64,000 nucleotides of DNA from Amborella trichopoda. Lineage: Eukaryota; Streptophyta; Magnoliopsida; Amborellales; Amborellaceae. The translations under genes were made by a program, and so were the position numbers. Under the pieces are notes generated by a model, which saw only the letters and a program-made list of their open reading frames with translations, had not been told where the DNA came from and ran no database searches. The stretch lies in the NCBI RefSeq assembly GCF_000471905.2, contig NW_006499436.1, positions 7,597,678 to 7,661,677 of the forward strand. Reading direction: 5' to 3'. Every line of letters starts with the position of its first letter. The first letter of the stretch is position 1. Below, piece after piece: positions 10,957 to 21,590 of this stretch.

Positions 10957-11464
10957 GGGAAAATTATGGATACCCGCAAATAAACACTGTAGACATTCTA
11001 CTCTTGATACTTTTAATTTCATACTCTTAACCCTGTCATTGTTTTTTCCTGCTTTTACCCCAAGTTAGAAAGTAGTACCTTTAAAGCCTAAACTACCATT
11101 CTCTTCTCTTTTTTTTTCTCTACTTGCCCTCTCTCTCTTTCTCTCTCTATCTGCCCTCTCTCTATTCAACCCCTCTCTTTACCTGCCCTTTTTTTCTCTC
11201 TCCATTCGCCCTCTTTATCTCTTTAGGAGAGATAGAAGGCCGTAGAGAGAGAGGGCAGGTAGAGAGAGAAAGTGAGTAGAGAAAGAGTGTGTATACATAG
11301 AGAGAGAGGAAATAGCTATAGAAAATGGTATCTTCATTCCAAAAATTGACTTTTTGACGGTGGTAAAAACAAAAAAAAATATTGTTTAGGTTAAGAGTGT
11401 GATACTAAAAATATTGGGAGTAGAATGTTTACAAATTTTATTTTGAGTTATCCATAATTGTCCC
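10957..11464. mobile_element. Mutator-like foldback MITE, family J (508 bp)
   Basis: Ends GGGAAAATTATGGATA and the inverse of GGGACAATTATGGATA. Exact 9-bp target duplication TATTTGAAA at 10948-10956 and 11465-11473. The arms extend through TCTACTC...CTCTTAACC in inverted form. The middle is a CT-rich block facing a GA-rich block (about 11100-11310), so it can pair too. No coding capacity. Confidence 0.85.
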
Positions 11465-11473
11465 TATTTGAAA

Positions 11474-12232
11474 TTTTATCAAAATAATGATACATTGTTT
11501 GTATTTAACTATAGAAAATTGATAAGATTTACATAATTTAAATCTTGGATATATTTAGACAAATTTGGCTTGATCGTTTTAGCAAAAATACCTCTTATTG
11601 GTTCACCAAGTATGTTTCAATCTATCTATGTATGTTCGTGAAATTTTGACTGACACAACCAAGAAATAAACAACAAGAAATACCTTGACTTATGCACACC
11701 TCAATTGTATTAATTATAAGACTGGAATTGAAAAAAAAAATGAAAATTTAGGACTTGAGCCTAATATCACTGGAATTATAGACCATATGGTATTAGTTAC
11801 ATAAAACGTCCTCCTTTTTTGGATACAATACTTCCCATAGAATATTGTCCACTATGTCTGCACCGTCCATTCTTTATGATGAAAGGTAGAGATGAAACAC
11901 TCCTACGTTTGATTGGAACGTTTCATTTCAATAACCAATCTCAAGATGGAGGACGAATATGTAGTTCCCCTATGGTCATACGTGCCCATACTGTACCCTT
12001 GACAATCACAAATCATAAACATGCGGTACATGCAAGATCCGTTCCAAAATAGTGCGTACTCCAATTGATAAAAAAGACCCATTCACCTAAGAATAAAAAT
12101 TAGGTATGTAGCCCAAAAGAAAAATCTATTAGCCCACGCCCAAATCCTATTGTAAAACTTTCAATTTTACTTTCTATTAAATTTCATTTTTTAAATAAAT
12201 AAATTGGGATATCGTTTCCAATATTCCGTTTT
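11474..12232. other. Intergenic, no gene seen
   Basis: AT-rich sequence between two MITEs. A 77-codon open frame at 11819-12052 has no recognisable domain, no promoter-like context and no splice partners, and I do not treat it as a gene. Confidence 0.5.
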
Positions 12233-12627
12233 GGAAAAAGTTTATATAAGGTTGCAACCTTAAAATGTAGAATTAAAGATGGACCTCAAAAATCCATTGG
12301 AAAATGTTGTTTTAGAGTTGAAAAACCATCTAATTGATCATCTCGACATCGAGATATATGAATATGAAAAGAAAAAAGATTTTGAATCCCAAAAATAGTA
12401 CATCTTGCAACACATTATTTAGATTGTCCATTTTCAACATTTTTGTATTTTTATAGATCTACTTGATTTTAACTATTTTTGAAGTTTAAAATTTTATAAT
12501 TAAATATGAAAATAGATTTTTAGATAATATTAATAATATTTTATACCAAAATTACATGATATGATAAAATTTGGGGGTGCACGTTAATTGGATTGTTTAA
12601 AATTGCAACCTTATGGAAACCACACCC
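12233..12627. mobile_element. Mutator-like MITE, family A copy 2 (about 395 bp)
   Basis: Left end GGAAAAAGTTTATATAAGG, right end inverse of GGGTGTGGTTTCCATAAGG, each followed by GTTGCAA. Flanks share TCCGTTT (7 of 9 positions), consistent with an aged 9-bp duplication. The central palindrome CATCTCGACATCGAGAT is at 12339-12355. Confidence 0.75.
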
Positions 12628-13059
12628 CTCCGTTTGGGCTAGATCAGCTTGGTTGCCTTCCAATAGGCTATAAGCGTGAACCTTATACTTCGTCCCCATT
12701 TAGTGCTCATGAATTTGAAGGAGTCCAAAATTCAAGCACGGCTTAAAAAAAAAAAAAAAATTATTGACTTGGATCGCCCATCTGGAAAACGGATGCAAAT
12801 TGGTGGACCTATGATCTGGTAGAATAAATTGGCTGGGAACTGATTCCACCGATCCTTTTCCGGATCTACCTTTTAAAACCCATAAATCCAGTTTGACGTA
12901 TCTATCGGCGAATAAATGCAACTGAAGATTACAGTTCCTTAGAGTTCCTTGGCTTTCAATTACAAATAATTATGTACAGTACAACCATTGCTATCCAAAG
13001 TATAGAAACTTTCATCTAAACTGAGAGATAGAGTGTGATTAATCCAAAGTCCAAACCTG

Positions 13060-13515
13060 TTATGATTCCTGAACTTTCTCCATGACATAGCCAACTGCCT
13101 CCACATAGTTGTTCCAAATGCTCTCAACAACGCTCCCCACCATTTCGGAGATCGCCGCCACGACCTCCTGCCCTTGTTCAACCAGAAAATCGAACCCGCC
13201 CTTCATCTGATCGGCCATGTCTGTCGCACCCGAGGTTGCGAGGCTTATGGTCCCACTTATGCCCTCTTTCACAATGTCGAAGCATGTGCTCAGGAGAGAG
13301 GATACTGCCTCTTTGGCCATGTCGGTGAAGTACCCGGTTACAGTAGGGATGAAGTCGTTGAGTTGGTCAAGTATGAATCCTACGGCTTGGCCCGGGCCTT
13401 TGAGAACTTGAATTGCGGCCACCACAACAAAAGCTGCACCTTGGAAGATGGCCTTGGTGAGGAGATCTACTATGGTGGTGATGACCCATGTCAACATTTG
13501 GAGGAGCAAGGCCAT
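13060..13515 (-). CDS. Small hydrophobic plant protein of unknown function
   Basis: An intact, intronless frame of 151 residues from the ATG at 13515. An in-frame ATG at 13557 would give 165. I prefer 13515 because its context (G at -3, G at +4, followed by ALLL) is strong and the upstream ATG is overlapped by a short uORF. The first 40 residues are strongly hydrophobic (LLLQMLTWVITTIVDLL, then GAAFVVVAAIQVL), suggesting one or two membrane-inserted helices. The remainder is a Gly/Ala/Val-rich amphipathic stretch with acidic patches and short repeats of the type VVAAISEMVGSVVESI, ending EKVQES. No cysteine cluster or known enzyme motif is visible. It is not an element protein: no TE domain is present and no disabling change is seen. 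I do not recognise the family. A lipid-associated or membrane-curving role is only a guess from composition. Confidence 0.75.
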   Translation of the reverse strand: MALLLQMLTWVITTIVDLLTKAIFQGAAFVVVAAIQVLKGPGQAVGFILDQLNDFIPTVTGYFTDMAKEAVSSLLSTCFDIVKEGISGTISLATSGATDMADQMKGGFDFLVEQGQEVVAAISEMVGSVVESIWNNYVEAVGYVMEKVQES

Positions 13516-13547
13516 GTCCTTTTTGATCTGTTTATGTGATAGGATGT

Positions 13548-13583
13548 TCAGCAACATAATACTATTCTTCCCTCCCTTTCCAT
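13548..13583 (-). promoter_or_regulatory. uORF upstream of the small hydrophobic protein gene
   Basis: An ATG at 13583 opens an 11-codon frame (MEREGRIVLCC) ending at 13548. It overlaps the first in-frame ATG (13557) of the main gene in another frame. A ribosome starting there would bypass 13557 and could reinitiate at 13515. Whether it lies in the transcript depends on the unknown start of transcription. Confidence 0.45.
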
Positions 13584-13666
13584 CTCTAGGACAGCGGGAT
13601 CTTCCTGATCAAAACTCTCTCCGAATTCCCTTAATTATCTCATAATTATTATAGTCTTTATCCAAC

Positions 13667-13675
13667 TATTTAAAG
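13667..13675 (-). promoter_or_regulatory. Possible TATA-like element
   Basis: The minus strand reads ACTTTAAATAGTTGG about 110 bases upstream of the first ATG of the small hydrophobic protein gene. It is the best TATA-like candidate, but AT-rich surroundings weaken it. Confidence 0.35.
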
Positions 13676-13997
13676 TATATCTCTAATGCAATTTCCTCGC
13701 GGTTTTCATTTGCCAAAAAAGAAATGCTTGTGCAAGCAGTGACAAATTAGCATCCAGAACCATGGAAACCGGTACAAACCAGGGTAGTTCATTTGAACAG
13801 GCATTCAACTGTGTGTGAATGGGTAAACAAATTATTAATGTGACCCACCAGCAAATGGAATCCGAGTCTTAAGACAGGTCAAACCACTGGAGATTATAGT
13901 ATTATTTTTACAACTTCCATGCTGGTACAAAATTTGAATTAATAACTTCATATAGAGACAACTATTCATATAAAGACAACACATCGATTTCGAACTA

Positions 13998-14554
13998 GGG
14001 AAAATTACTTCCATATCGGCCTTTTTTAAACCGTTACAACGAAAAGGATCCAAAATAGGCTCTTATTACTTGAAGGATGCCTTTCTCGAAACTTTTTATT
14101 TATTTTTTTGATAAATAAGCCCCGTCCGATTTTTTAATCATCGGGCCGCTTGGTAACATCAATTTCCATTTAGATTTCATTTTTTGAAGGTTTAAAGCAG
14201 TTCGATGTTTTTAGCATCCGACTGCATTTAGTTATTATTTTTGAAGGTTCACGGCGATCCGATGTTTTTAACATTAGATTGCATTTAGTTCTCATTTTTT
14301 GAAAGTTTAAGACGGTCCGATATTTCTAACGCCAGACCGCATTTAGACTTCATTTTTTAAAATGTTTAAGTCGGCCTCAAATTTTGAAGGTTTCAGTGGT
14401 CATAAAATAAAAAACATAATTTAATATGCCGTCGAATGTTTAAAGCATCATACCAAAGGTAAACTTAAAAAAAAAAAAAAAATTAGGCACCAAATAGCTC
14501 CACATATCACATTTTTTTACCATCACGTAATAAGGGTATTGACGTAATTTTCCC
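13998..14554. mobile_element. MITE with GGGAAAATTAC ends (family K, 557 bp)
   Basis: Ends GGGAAAATTACTTCCATA and the inverse of GGGAAAATTACGTCAATA, like the other GGGAAA-ended elements here. Flanking 9-mers match at about 6 of 9 positions, so the target duplication is eroded or the boundary is slightly off. It contains a 57-58 bp tandem repeat (starts 14167, 14225, 14282, 14340). Confidence 0.6.
14167..14395 (+). repeat. Tandem repeat, 57-58 bp x 4
   Basis: The unit marker CATTTAG recurs with periods 58, 57 and 58. Each unit also has CATTTTTTGAA and a CGATGTTTTTAAC-like part. It lies inside the family K MITE. Confidence 0.85.
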
Positions 14555-14861
14555 TTGCAATTAATATACTTCCATGCTCGTACAAAATTTGAAAATAATA
14601 ACTTCATATAGAGACAAGTATTCATATAGAAACAATACATTGATTTGTCAACAGTTGATACCGGAAACTAGTTAAGCCACCTAACTTAAACCTAAATTTC
14701 ATTAATCTAAACCACTTGAGAACACCACACAATGCATTGAGAGAGAGAGAGCTAATATCTTCATTAGAAGAATAGGTTTTAACTGACTTCGCCTTCTGAG
14801 GTATTATATTTAAGACAATATATTATGAGCGCATATAACATGCTCTCATGGAGAATACTGT

Positions 14862-15190
14862 GCATTTACTCTCTTGCTCAAACCACCTCTTCAAGAGGAT
14901 TCTTTTAGTCTAAACTTTTGGGAACCGCATCACAATTACTAAATGATTATTTTTTAAAAAAGAATTTTGAGTTATGTGACATTTAGATCTAGTTTGTTGG
15001 ATAGTTACTATCCAGTCTTGAGGCATTAGTATTTTTTAAGTACAGAGAGAGTTTGTTTCAAAAATTGTTTTTGCTAAGATTATTCTATGTGTGATACAGA
15101 TTACATCCCCAAAACTTGAGATCTAAAAGGTATCCGTAAAATAAGTTTGGTCCAAGGGAATAAATAGATAGTATACTCGTGAGGGAGTTA
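14862..15190. mobile_element. MITE family H copy 2
   Basis: Homologous to 10033-10352 and 40407-40755. It also gives the uninterrupted form of the 44348-45075 copy, which is split by another MITE: the phrase GAGGCATTAGTATTTTTTAA here corresponds to the split point there. Confidence 0.65.
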
Positions 15191-15241
15191 AACAAATTTT
15201 TGACACAAATTATTAGAAGTCTAACTAAGAATATTTATTTA

Positions 15242-15732
15242 TGGAGAGCTTTCTATGTTCCCCCTACACCATGGAAGTTCTCTGTTCCCCTTGACCCAAC
15301 CGTCCATTTTTGAATAGAAGGCTAAGATTGTCCCAATCACAATGTCACGCTTTACACTGTTTTATTTTTATTTTTATTTTTTATAAACTATTTTGACACC
15401 AAATTTTGGACGTCCATTCCTCTACTAAAAAAAATATTTTCGATAAAATAAAATGACCAAAATACCCCTGAAAGTTTCAAGGGGTATTTTGGTCATTATG
15501 TTTTATCAAAAAATTATTGTTAATATTTTTTATTGGTGCGCCCCCATGAGAAGATGGCACGTACCAAATTTCATATTAAAAAAAAGTATACTAAAAAAAC
15601 TACAAATAAAATAGTTTGAAACGTCGGATCTAAGATCAAACGGTGAGTGGCTCTCTTGATAAAAATGACTGGCTAGATGGTAGGGGGAATATAGAACTTC
15701 TATGGTATAGGGGGAACATAGAAAGCTTTCCC
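15242..15732. mobile_element. Mutator-like MITE, family C copy 1 (491 bp)
   Basis: Long inverted ends (about 40 bp or more) beginning GGAGAGCTTTCTATGTTCCC and, inverted from the right, GGGAAAGCTTTCTATGTTCC. Exact 9-bp target duplication ATTTATTTA at 15233-15241 and 15733-15741. An internal palindrome built on ACCAAAATACCCC lies near 15450-15500. Same family as 30536-31049. Non-coding. Confidence 0.88.
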
Positions 15733-15984
15733 ATTTATTTAACCTTGACTCCATGACCGAGTCCATGTTTTGTGATATCTTGGTATTATAATACTAAATA
15801 TTTCACATGCCTTCGTGGCGAAAGTAACATCTTCCTTAAAATAATGTCATTTTCAATTTAAATACCTTGTCCTCATTTTGCTCTATTTGTATTATTCGCA
15901 ATATATACAAAACAATTAGATTCCATGTTGTAATCTATACAAAATAATTAGATTCCACGTTGTAAGCGAAGGTATAATGTATTA

Positions 15985-16215
15985 TTATATATGGGACTGT
16001 ATGCTATGAGATCATTTATCTTTGTTAAAAAGAGGTCACAATTACTACGTACCATTAAATACCAAATTGGATTGTTTGGGTGTGTTACAAATTTTGAGAA
16101 TTTTTTTTTTAAGTTCGAGTCAAGTCAATGACACACTAACAACCACCTAATTTGAAATCTAATGGATCTCCATATATGAGTAAATGGTCTCTTTATATAC
16201 TTTCCCTTATTATAG
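15985..16215. mobile_element. MITE family I copy 1 (about 230 bp)
   Basis: Ends resemble TGTA...ATGAGATCATTTA and AAATGGTCTC...TATA in inverted form. Homologous to 40826-41630 (interrupted), 41920-42150, 43050-43290 and 48568-48770. No coding capacity. Confidence 0.55.
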
Positions 16216-16890
16216 ACATCATGAGTACCATGAGATACCTTACCACTAAATCACTATATATTCTGATCAATGGATGGTACATATGAAGACAACAAGCATC
16301 TGCCCCATCCATTGATGACTTTAGATGCCGGCTAGCACCTTCTCGCACCGCATCCCACTCATTCGAAAAGAATGAGTAAATCCCTGAAATTTACAAATCC
16401 CGGGATTTTCATTTAAGCAAATTTAAAATCTAACTAGAACTAGAATATAATCAGAAGTTTTTCTGCATGAAATTCGACAGGATTAATCACTAAAACAGTT
16501 GAAAGCTGTATTGCTGAATTAACATTGGCTTTTTTAACTTAACTCATTTTATTTGATGAGGCATGTTTGAAAGATCCAAAAAAAGGCATAATGGTTCACT
16601 GAGAGAGAAAAAATAAATTGGTCATACAAGGAAACACTGCTCGGCAGTGTAAAGATACGCCATAAGCAGCCTAGCTAACTAACATGCCATTTCATGAGGA
16701 GGTTGTATAATATATATTATTCATTTTTGTCCTTATTCTTATTTTTTTAACGGGCTGGATTCACGCGAGTTACGTGGATTCCTCCAAGTAACTCGGTCAG
16801 CTTAGAGTCGACTACCTTGGCTGAGTCGTTTTTTGTACACTAATGGGCAAAGAAGTAGCCTCTAAAGGCTTTGAGAGCTTTTAATAATGG
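16216..16890. other. Intergenic, no gene seen
   Basis: AT-rich sequence with no exon, RNA gene or element that I can name. Short A/T runs only. Confidence 0.5.
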
Positions 16891-16891
16891 G

Positions 16892-17250
16892 CATGGCTTC
16901 TATAAGGTTGCAACCGTAAACGATCCAATCAATGAGCACCTCCAAATTTTATCATAACATGTATTTTTGGCATAAAAAATTCTTAAGATTATTTGAAAAT
17001 ATATTTTCATATCTAATTATCAAGTTTTAAACTCCAAGAATGGTTAAAATCAAGTAGATCTTATAAAAATCTTGAAAATGGATGGTCTAGATAATGTGTT
17101 GCAAGATGCGCTATTTTTGATACTCAAAATCTTTTTCTTTTTCATATTCATACATCTCAATGTCGAGATGATCAATTAGAAGGTTTTTCAACATTAAAAT
17201 AACTTTTTTCGATGGATTTTTGAGATGCATCTGTATTTTTCTTTAATAAT
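16892..17250. mobile_element. MITE family A copy 3, inverted, right end lost
   Basis: Begins GCATGGCTTCTATAAGGTTG and runs in reverse orientation relative to the copies at 9258 and 12233. It keeps the central palindrome CATCTCAATGTCGAGATG (17153-17170). It loses homology after TGAGATGCATCTGTA, so the GGAAAAAG end is missing. Confidence 0.7.
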
Positions 17251-18780
17251 TGATATCTATACTATTTATTAAGCTAGTTAAATGGTGGATACATGTTGCG
17301 AAATAAGAAGGGGTCCTAATTCTATAGACATTTCCACCTTTAAGGGAAAAGAAAGAGAGATATTTGAATTTGACAAGTAGGAAAAGATAAATATCCAAAC
17401 TTATTTTAGAATAGAAAGAGATAGAGATTGTAATCTCATACTTTTTTATTTAGAAAAAGTAGGATTTGGAAAGCAGTAAGATATAAATATTAGAATGTTC
17501 AATAACTAGCAAAATTAAAAAAGATGCTTACCATATCAATTCCTACCTTAAAGGGAAAGGGAAGAGAGAGAGAGAGATAGAGAGAGGGAGAGAGAACGTG
17601 GCATTCCTCCTGCAAAATGTATTCTCTATGGATAATGCTTATTGTCTCCTAAAATTAGTGTGGGGTACTTTCCTTTTAAAATGATCCTATTTTTTGCTTC
17701 CATGTATTTGATGAGGATTCCAATCTTCTCCTAAACATGATGCCTTCTCACATCCACGAGGACCACCTAAAATCTCTTAAAACTTCTTGCTACTTCTCTC
17801 TACTTCCTAAAGCTTCTTAGATAAACCTCTTATATGAGTGTCATCTTCCATGAGTTCATATCTAGGACATCCTCTTTGTCGTTTCATGATCTAACTTTGA
17901 GCTTTTGGTATACTTTTGCCTTTTAGTATTTACTTTTATTTTTGCTTTAATTTTTTGGTTGCCATTGCTATTGATTTTTTCTCTTTGCAGAATCGTCTCT
18001 ATCTTTATGTAAGTTTTCTCTTTGCTGAATAGTATCTTTACATAAGAGGTTTCTTTTCTAGTCATTCTCATAACGATGTACGTGTTGCATAGAGGTTTCC
18101 TTTAATTTTTTCTAGAACCAATTATGTGAACGTGTTACATAGAGGTTTCCTTTAATTTTTTTTAGAACAAAGTATGTGATGTAGTAGAGGTTTTCTCTTT
18201 GTTGAATAGTCTCTTTGCTGATTTTTTTTCCTAATCTTTCTCAAAAATTTTGCAGTAGAGGTTGCCTCTAATATTTCCATGAATCATGCCAGTGTTGCAT
18301 TAGTCGTTGTCTTTAATCTTCTCTAGACATAGGTATGTGGTTGATCTTTGCCTAACTTGGTTGAATTGTGCAGAGTATGGATTCCATGTATGAGTTCAAA
18401 TGAATTAATCTTAGAATGAAATATCTACCATTCTTTTCTGAAATTGATGGGTATAAAAGTATTCACATGAGCCTAGGAAAATATTTTCAGTGACAAGTAA
18501 TATAGATTGTAAGCTATCCACTTTAGAAAAGAAAATAATGGCATTTGATCTAGGCCCAAAAGTGATTTTCTCGACTTCAAGTACTGTAGAAATTTTTTCT
18601 TCTTTTAAGACTATAGTATTGAAAGAACTGCTATTTGCTTTGCTCTATGGAGAGTAAATGTTCATGACTTTTTTCAGTCTTTTTTTTTTTTTTTTCATTT
18701 TTGTACCTAAAAATTGTACCTTTTATTTGATAGTCGATGCTCTTTAATCATGTGCAAAGCATGTGCTTCTTACTAGTTAT
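17251..18780. other. Intergenic with diverged tandem repeats
   Basis: No gene seen. A GA-rich run lies at about 17563-17595. From about 17960 to 18310 the phrases TTTTCTCTTTGCTGAATAGT and GTAGAGGTTTCC recur irregularly, with a clear 50-bp duplication (CGTGTTGCATAGAGGTTTCC at 18081 and, one base changed, at 18131). A poly-T run lies at about 18680-18695. Confidence 0.5.
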
Positions 18781-19134
18781 AGTGATATTACACTCCATCG
18801 GAAGTGTGGTCCATTTGGTACTCGTGAGCCATGATTCACAGTGCTTGATTGACTCGTCCAAGTTTAGTGGTCTAGGCCTAAGCATTTAGTAAAAAGAATC
18901 ATTTAGTCCTCAGCATGTGATGCATGTGAGCGAGCACTCCAAGAAGTGTTCTCAGGGTTATTCCTCCTTGTTGAGTTTCGAGCCATGCCCTGTGGTGGTC
19001 AACTAAGAGGAGGATCCTGCAAGTAGGGTGGAGAGGCTTATTGGAACGAGACTTAAATCCTTGGCATAACCATTTCACAAAATGTAACTAATGGGATCAA
19101 ACTATATATGTGACCCCTTGCACCACAACACTAT
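18781..19134. other. Unassigned sequence directly upstream of LTR copy 2
   Basis: Less AT-rich than its surroundings and abutting the TGTTGG start of the LTR fragment. It could be the internal 3' part of the same element, but no polypurine tract or pol homology is visible, so it is left unassigned. Confidence 0.3.
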
Positions 19135-19908
19135 TGTTGGGTTTCTGTGGTCATTAAAGGATTGATAAGAGTTTGTATTCAGATATATTGGAACATAAAT
19201 TCAGTGGAAGTATGGTCCTTTGTGGATCGAAATAGGCAAATGTTATTTGGCAATACTCAGGCTTGGTTTGACGGCTAGGCTAGTCGAGTTGGGAAACCCT
19301 TATTGCCTGCGCATAGAATAAAACTGATGAGGGTTTACATGGTCATCCCTTGATGAGGTTGGAGTTGCCATTGAGAATGAGCCAACAGATTATGTGACCC
19401 TTGTGTGTGATGGTAGGCTTCTAGAGATGATGGTCAAAACCTCATCGTTGATCACATATAAATATGACTGCCATATCAACAAAATGAATCACCATTGAGG
19501 GTGAAGCATATACAAGTGCGAGAGATTACCCATATGCACCAGAAAGTTGTGGTTGCATCAAGTCTGTGTGACTTTGGACTCGTTTCTAGAGGAAAACCTA
19601 CATTCCATATACTGGGATTGTGTCCACTTGCCTGGTAGCTGACTTTGGTAGCCTAATCATGAACCACTGCAGTGCTATATGGGTCATTGGAACTACTGGG
19701 GCAATTTGAGAAAACAAGTGTGGATTATAATCCATAGTAGAAGATGGATTGCGTCAGCGATATTATAATTTCTAAACCTAATTAGATCTGATTCCCATCA
19801 AAATTATTTATAATTAATTATTTTGATGTTAAATGATTTTGATATTGTTTATTTGAATTTTTATAAATCTCTGAATGTTTTATTTTTGTAAAATGTATTT
19901 ATAACTTA
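19135..19908 (+). mobile_element. LTR fragment, probable Ty3/gypsy family, copy 2
   Basis: Begins TGTTGGG and aligns in order with 845-1630 and 35720-36500, though more diverged. It ends near 19908, where CTCTGTTTGATAGGCC-type sequence starts. The 3' half of the LTR is absent. Confidence 0.55.
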
Positions 19909-20039
19909 GGCTCTGTTTGATAGGCCCACAACATTAAGAGATTTTATAATATTGCAAGATCTTGAAGTTTCCTAATTTGATTTGGTCAAATAGGTGTTTG
20001 ATAACACCAAAATATATAATATTTGAATATCATCCCAAA

Positions 20040-20345
20040 AAAAAAAAAAGTTGACTTGAATTTTAGAAAATTTGGAAAAACGCTAACTTGCGGGTTAGTG
20101 TTTCTCCGTCAAAATATTGATGTGGGAAGGTTACCTCTATCTCACGTCAAAAATTTAGCCTTCCTCCTCTTATGCTCCGTCAAAATATTGGCGAGGGAAG
20201 GTTACCTCTCTCTCACGTCAAAAATTTAGCCTCCCTCATCTTGTGGAAAATTTAGCTTTCCTCATCTGGTGGAAGGTGTGACGCCCCCATGTTGGTGCGG
20301 GAAGGTTTAAAAATTTATCCTCCCTCTTCTAGTGGAAGATGGGAC
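20040..20345 (+). repeat. Tandem repeat, 71 bp unit, 2 good and 2 decayed copies
   Basis: CTCCGTCAAAATATTG at 20104 and 20175 marks two close 71-bp units carrying GGGAAGGTTACCTCT and CACGTCAAAAATTTAGCC. Looser copies continue to about 20345 (GGGAAGGTTTAAAAATTTA). It precedes the copia 5' region and may be part of its LTR. Confidence 0.7.
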
Positions 20346-20349
20346 GCAC

Positions 20350-20650
20350 CCATGGTGGAAGCATGATACTTCTATTTAACAGGATTCTTTCTCTCTATCT
20401 TTAAACCTTTTTTCTATTGTTTCTATATTTTATTATATTATGGATATACATCGTCGCTACCTCATCCAAGAACGATTCAACAACTCAAGACTTAGTCTCC
20501 TTCTTTATTACTGTAACCACATGGTCTTCCTTATCATTAGGAATTAGTTTCTATTAATGTTATTATTCTTGTGTATATATTCTGTACACAAACCATTATT
20601 GAATACAAATATACGAAGCAACTCTTCAATCATTGATTTATTTGTTAACA
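20350..20650 (+). mobile_element. Probable 5' LTR end of copia element
   Basis: The sequence ending TTTGTTAACA lies immediately before a copia primer-binding site. The left boundary of the LTR could not be fixed, because no TGTTA start or matching 3' LTR was found. Only the right end at 20650 is supported. Confidence 0.5.
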
Positions 20651-20662
20651 TGGTATTAGAGC
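20651..20662 (+). other. Copia primer-binding site (initiator Met tRNA)
   Basis: TGGTATTAGAGC differs by one base from the plant copia consensus TGGTATCAGAGC, which pairs with initiator methionine tRNA to prime minus-strand synthesis. It fixes the right end of the 5' LTR at 20650. Confidence 0.85.
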
Positions 20663-21590
20663 AGAACAAAATCACTCCAACAAATGGGACACCACCAACT
20701 AACAGTAGCTCTCCTATCACAGACACATCATCTTACTTTTATCTGCATCCATCTAACAATCCAGGTAACATTCTCATCTCACAACCTCTTGCTAGCACTT
20801 GGAAATGTGGCATGAAAGTGGCTCTTCGAGCCAAAAATAAACTATGTTTCGTTGACGGTACCCTTTCCAAACCATCTGCTTTCATCTCTAAAGTTAGAGC
20901 ATGGGATAGAAGCAATCTCATGATTGTACAATGGTCTTATGTGAGACCTTACTGGTAGTGTGGTCTATGCACAGGCTGCACATGATCTTTGGTTGGACCT
21001 TGAGGACCGTTTTTTTCAAAGAAAAGGACTACAGATTTATGAAATCAAGAGTTTGATTGCTACCTTACAACAAGAACGTCTAATTGCAGCTACATATTTT
21101 TCCTCTCTCAAAGTCTTATGGGATGAGCTAAGCTCATATTCTTAAGTATCCAACTGCACATGTGGTTCTTTCAAGGAGTTACAAGAGCACCAGCAACCTG
21201 AAAGAGTTTATCAGTTTCTCATGGGCTCAAATGAATCATTTTGGACCATTAGAACTTATATTCTAGTTATGGAACCTCTACCCAACATAGGGAAGTTCTA
21301 CTTTCTTGTTCTTCTAGAAGAAAAACACAAAGGCTTACAGATAAGCCAGTCAACTCCTTCAAACACAGTTACTCTTGTTATCAACGGACTTAATAGCGGA
21401 CAGATTCAAGGCAAAGGACCTACTCGATCAAAAGGGAGGCCTTATTGTGATCACTGCAAAATGTTTGGTCACACCAGAGGTACCTGCTACGAGATTCATG
21501 GCTACCCCAAGGTCATCCAAAACGTTTTTCCAATGGGCAATATAACCATCAACAAAAGGGAAAAGGTCATACTTACAACGTGAGTTCTCA
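20663..21590 (+). pseudogene. Copia gag (capsid and zinc knuckle), degenerate
   Basis: Frames across this region give FYLHPSNNPG-like N-terminal gag (YFYLHPSNNPGNILISQPL), AKNKLCFVDG, a UBN2-type capsid region (DLWLDLEDRFFQRKG, LKVLWDELSSY, MGSNESFWTIR) and a zinc knuckle CDHCKMFGHTRGTCYEIHGYP. Gag would package element RNA in virus-like particles. A frameshift near 20940 and a stop near 21145 break it. Confidence 0.85.

Larger units (their letters stand above)
13905..14650 (+). repeat. Direct repeat of about 85 bp flanking a MITE
   Basis: The sequence beginning ACTTCCATGCTGGTACAAAA at about 13912 recurs at about 14568 with roughly 88 percent identity over 80 bases (through CATATAGAGACAA and ATTGATTT). 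The MITE at 13998-14554 sits between the two copies. Confidence 0.75.

Noticed and set aside
13174..13539. 121-codon plus-strand frame
   Set aside because: It is the antisense shadow of the small hydrophobic protein gene, which has the better codon pattern and start.
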